Assembly (NCBI GenBank): GCA_050725495.1 | Contig: JBOHHM010000185.1 | Coordinates: 1-7,783 of the forward strand | Reading direction: 5' to 3' | Source: JBOHHM01 sp050725495 | Lineage (GTDB): Bacteria; Pseudomonadota; Gammaproteobacteria; Burkholderiales; Burkholderiaceae_C | Length of the DNA: 7,783 bases | In this document: piece after piece, positions 6,244 to 7,783 of the stretch | Layout: each line of letters starts with the position of its first letter | Position numbering within the stretch: the first letter of the stretch is position 1 | The notes under the pieces: model-generated | What the model was told of the DNA's origin: nothing | The model's input: the letters and a program-made list of their open reading frames with translations, nothing else | Database searches by the model: none | Translations under genes and position numbers: made by a program

Positions 6244-7038
6244 TCAGGCCGCCGGCTTCAGCACGTCCTGCGCCAGGCACAGATCGGCCCAGGCCTTGGC
6301 CTTGTCCGCGCCGCTGCGCAGCAGGTAGGCCGGCGGGTAGCTCACGACCACGGGCACACCGTGGTACCGATGGACCCGCCCGCGCAGCTTGCCCAGCGGC
6401 TCGGTGGTCTGCAGCAGCGACTGCACGGCGAAGCGGCCCATGGCCAGGATGATCCTGGGCCGCAGCAGTTCGACCTGGCGCCGCAGATAGGGCTCGCACT
6501 GCGCGACCTCGTCGGGCGAGGGGCTGCGGTTGGCTGGGGGACGGCACTTGAGCGCATGGCTCAGGTAGACCTGCTGACGGTCCAGTTTCAAGGCCTTGAG
6601 CATGTTGTCCAGCAGCTGGCCCGCGGGGCCGACAAAGGGCTGGCCCTGCAGGTCCTCGTTTTCATCGGGCGCGTCGCCGACGATCAGCCAGTCGGCTGGG
6701 GCGCCGCCCGCGCCCGGCACCGCGTTCTTGCGGCCCGCGCACAGCGCGCAGGCCTGGCAGCCGGCAACGGCCGAGCGCAGCGCCGGCCAGTCCATGGTGG
6801 CGAGGCCGGCAGGCAGGGGCTGGAGCTGGGGCCGGTTTTCCAGAAGTTTTGGATCGACAGCCCTGACCGGCTGGGCGGGAGCCGCTATGAAATCAGGAGC
6901 GGTCGGACTGGCCGGGGAGGCAGGCAGCGGCACCGGCTCGGCGCACAAGGGGGCAGCGGGCTCGGCTTCGGGCCACCAGACCCGCACGCCCATTTCCTCC
7001 AGCATCGCACGCTGGCGCGCGTCCAGGCCGAGGCTCAT
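6244..7038 (-). CDS. Family 4-like uracil-DNA glycosylase homologue with altered catalytic motifs
   Basis: A 264-residue member of the iron-sulfur uracil-DNA glycosylase superfamily (base-excision repair, cytoplasm). Residues 1-24 form a small helical head, about 25-80 is a Pro/Ala-rich linker, and about 84-262 is the catalytic domain. The four cluster cysteines are in place: Cys94 and Cys97 (CQAC), Cys165 (KCRPP) and Cys181, the last two 16 apart as in family 4. The glycine-rich GQPFVGPAGQLLDNML follows motif 1. Three pocket positions differ from the expected pattern: motif 1 reads GDAPD where GEAPG is usual, the residue before LKCRPP is His161 (SHALK) where Asn is usual, and motif 3 reads YPPAYLLR with Pro235 where YHPAYLLR is usual. 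The ATG at 7038-7036 overlaps the rimI stop (ATGA), implying coupled translation. Whether it removes uracil is therefore uncertain. Confidence 0.9.
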   Translation of the reverse strand: MSLGLDARQRAMLEEMGVRVWWPEAEPAAPLCAEPVPLPASPASPTAPDFIAAPAQPVRAVDPKLLENRPQLQPLPAGLATMDWPALRSAVAGCQACALCAGRKNAVPGAGGAPADWLIVGDAPDENEDLQGQPFVGPAGQLLDNMLKALKLDRQQVYLSHALKCRPPANRSPSPDEVAQCEPYLRRQVELLRPRIILAMGRFAVQSLLQTTEPLGKLRGRVHRYHGVPVVVSYPPAYLLRSGADKAKAWADLCLAQDVLKPAA

Positions 7039-7502
7039 AGCTTCAGGCTCATGACGACCGCATGCTCGCGCTGGCCATGATCGGCCGGGTAGTAGTTCTT
7101 GCGCTCGCCAACGCGGCGGTAGCCGTGGTGCTCGTAGATCCGCAGCGCCCGCTGGTTGCTGGCCCGCACTTCGAGCCACAGCCACTGCGCGCCCTGGCCG
7201 CGCGACCACAGAGCCAGCGCATCGAGCATGACCCGGGCCCAGCCCTGACCCTGGTGCTCGCGCGCCACCGTGATGTTGAGCAAATGCACTTCATCCACGC
7301 CCTTCATGGCAACAAAATAGCCCAGCAGGGCGTCATCGGCCATCAAAAGCTGGGCCTCATAGCCCGCGCGCAGCGAATCGACGAAGTTGCTGCGCGACCA
7401 GGGATGGGCGTAGACGCACTGCTCGATGCGCAGCACCGCTTCGAGCCGCGCTTCGCTCATCGGCTCGAAGCGGGCTTCCAGGGTCTTGAAGACGGCACTC
7501 AT
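7035..7502 (-). CDS. rimI: Ribosomal protein S18 alanine N-acetyltransferase (GNAT family)
   Basis: A 155-residue GNAT acetyltransferase; RimI acetylates the N-terminal alanine of ribosomal protein S18 using acetyl-CoA. Seen directly: AHPWSRSNFVDSL at 32-44, typical of RimI, the acetyl-CoA loop REHQGQGWA at 81-89 (pattern R-x-x-Q-G-x-G-x-A), LEVRASNQRALRIYEHHGY at 110-128 and the conserved ERKNYY at 133-138 with the tyrosine region needed for catalysis. The ATG at 7502-7500 is preferred; a TTG at 7517 would add five residues with no family support. No good Shine-Dalgarno is visible. It follows tsaB by 118 bases, a common pairing, and its stop overlaps the start of the glycosylase. Family assignment is firm; the exact target protein is taken from the family and from the tsaB context. 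Confidence 0.93.
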   Translation of the reverse strand: MSAVFKTLEARFEPMSEARLEAVLRIEQCVYAHPWSRSNFVDSLRAGYEAQLLMADDALLGYFVAMKGVDEVHLLNITVAREHQGQGWARVMLDALALWSRGQGAQWLWLEVRASNQRALRIYEHHGYRRVGERKNYYPADHGQREHAVVMSLKL

Positions 7503-7545
7503 GATGGTTCGCCCCAAAGTTTCGCTCCCGTTGGTCGCACGATAC

Positions 7546-7582
7546 CTTGGGGCGGGCTAGCCAGCAAAAAAGCTTGGGGCGG
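7546..7582. repeat. Two direct copies of CTTGGGGCGG with an inverted partial copy nearby
   Basis: The ten-base unit CTTGGGGCGG occurs at 7546-7555 and again at 7573-7582. GCCCCAA at 7511-7517 is the reverse complement of its core, so several alternative stem-loops can form in the 118-base tsaB-rimI spacer. The arrangement resembles small dispersed intergenic repeats, but copy number elsewhere cannot be judged from this window. Confidence 0.6.
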
Positions 7583-7597
7583 CCCGTCGCTTTTTTG
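7565..7597. terminator. Inverted repeat in the tsaB-rimI gap, possible terminator or attenuator
   Basis: CAAAAAAGC (7565-7573) and GCTTTTTTG (7589-7597) are perfect nine-base inverted copies around a 15-base GC-rich loop. Read from tsaB on the minus strand, the hairpin lies about 24 bases after the stop and its second arm ends in a T6 run, like an A-tract/stem/T-tract terminator. The stem is mostly A-T, so termination strength would be modest; it may attenuate rimI expression. The symmetry would act in both directions. Confidence 0.4.
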
Positions 7598-7620
7598 AGT
7601 ATGGAGAACGAGTGACGGCT

Positions 7621-7783
7621 TCATGGATGTAGGGCTTTTTCGGCGGCGCGCTCGGCCGTGGTTTTGGCGACTTTATCGCGAATATAGAGCGGCAAGGCCT
7701 GGTCGGCGGGCAAGGCCTGGCCGGCTGCCAGCAGGGCCGGCGCGAGCCGCAGCAGGGCGGCGGCCGTGGGCAGGGCCTCGACC
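7621..7783 (-). CDS. tsaB: TsaB, tRNA t6A biosynthesis protein, C-terminal end (rest outside window)
   Basis: The reverse complement of the right edge is open for 53 codons before the TGA at 7623-7621. The tail reads QALPLYIRDKVAKTTAERAA followed by EKALHP, which is the characteristic C-terminus of TsaB (YeaZ), where LPLYxRDKVAxTTAER is well conserved. TsaB is the scaffold partner of TsaD in making N6-threonylcarbamoyladenosine at position 37 of ANN-decoding tRNAs. The start of the gene is beyond the window. Its place directly upstream of rimI in the same direction supports the call, because tsaB-rimI is a common pair. The segment before the conserved tail is alanine- and leucine-rich. Confidence 0.88.
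   Translation of the reverse strand, partial: VEALPTAAALLRLAPALLAAGQALPADQALPLYIRDKVAKTTAERAAEKALHP

Overview
The window looks like a chromosomal segment of a high-GC betaproteobacterium, most likely order Burkholderiales and probably family Comamonadaceae. The grounds are the Bug-type (TctC-like) periplasmic receptor with a LysR-type regulator beside it, the tsaB-rimI-uracil-DNA-glycosylase order, the long form of PyrF, and short GCTAT/ATAGC palindromes between genes. The lineage call is inference, because no ribosomal or marker RNA is present. I see no tRNA, rRNA, CRISPR array, insertion sequence or phage gene.

Left part, plus strand (2-1881): the C-terminal end of uvrA (excision repair), then a two-gene unit of a hotdog-fold acyl-CoA thioesterase and a ten-helix EamA-type exporter, 8 bases apart. 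The exporter's stop lies inside the end of the next gene, which runs on the minus strand.

Middle part, minus strand (1857-5157, read right to left): pyrF (last step of UMP synthesis), a broken lysR-type regulator, a Bug-type periplasmic solute-binding protein gene with a one-base frameshift, and an intact zinc hydrolase of the succinylglutamate desuccinylase/aspartoacylase family. The receptor stop and hydrolase start share an ATGA. Regulator, receptor and hydrolase look like a small regulated uptake-and-hydrolysis module for an unknown acylated or carboxylated substrate. Two of the three genes are damaged, so the module appears to be decaying unless the indels are assembly errors.

Right part: a non-coding stretch of about 600 bases between the divergent pyrF and a small ferritin-like diiron gene (plus strand, strong ribosome binding site). 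The ferritin gene converges on a minus-strand cluster, tsaB (partial, entering from the right edge), rimI and a family 4-like uracil-DNA glycosylase. These encode tRNA t6A synthesis, ribosomal protein S18 acetylation and base-excision repair; rimI and the glycosylase are coupled by another ATGA overlap.

Most of the window is ordinary housekeeping sequence. The points most worth a second look are the uracil-DNA glycosylase homologue, which keeps its four iron-sulfur cysteines but differs at three positions expected in the catalytic pocket, the paired damage in lysR and bug, and the repeat-rich tsaB-rimI gap. I found no convincing new multi-gene system.
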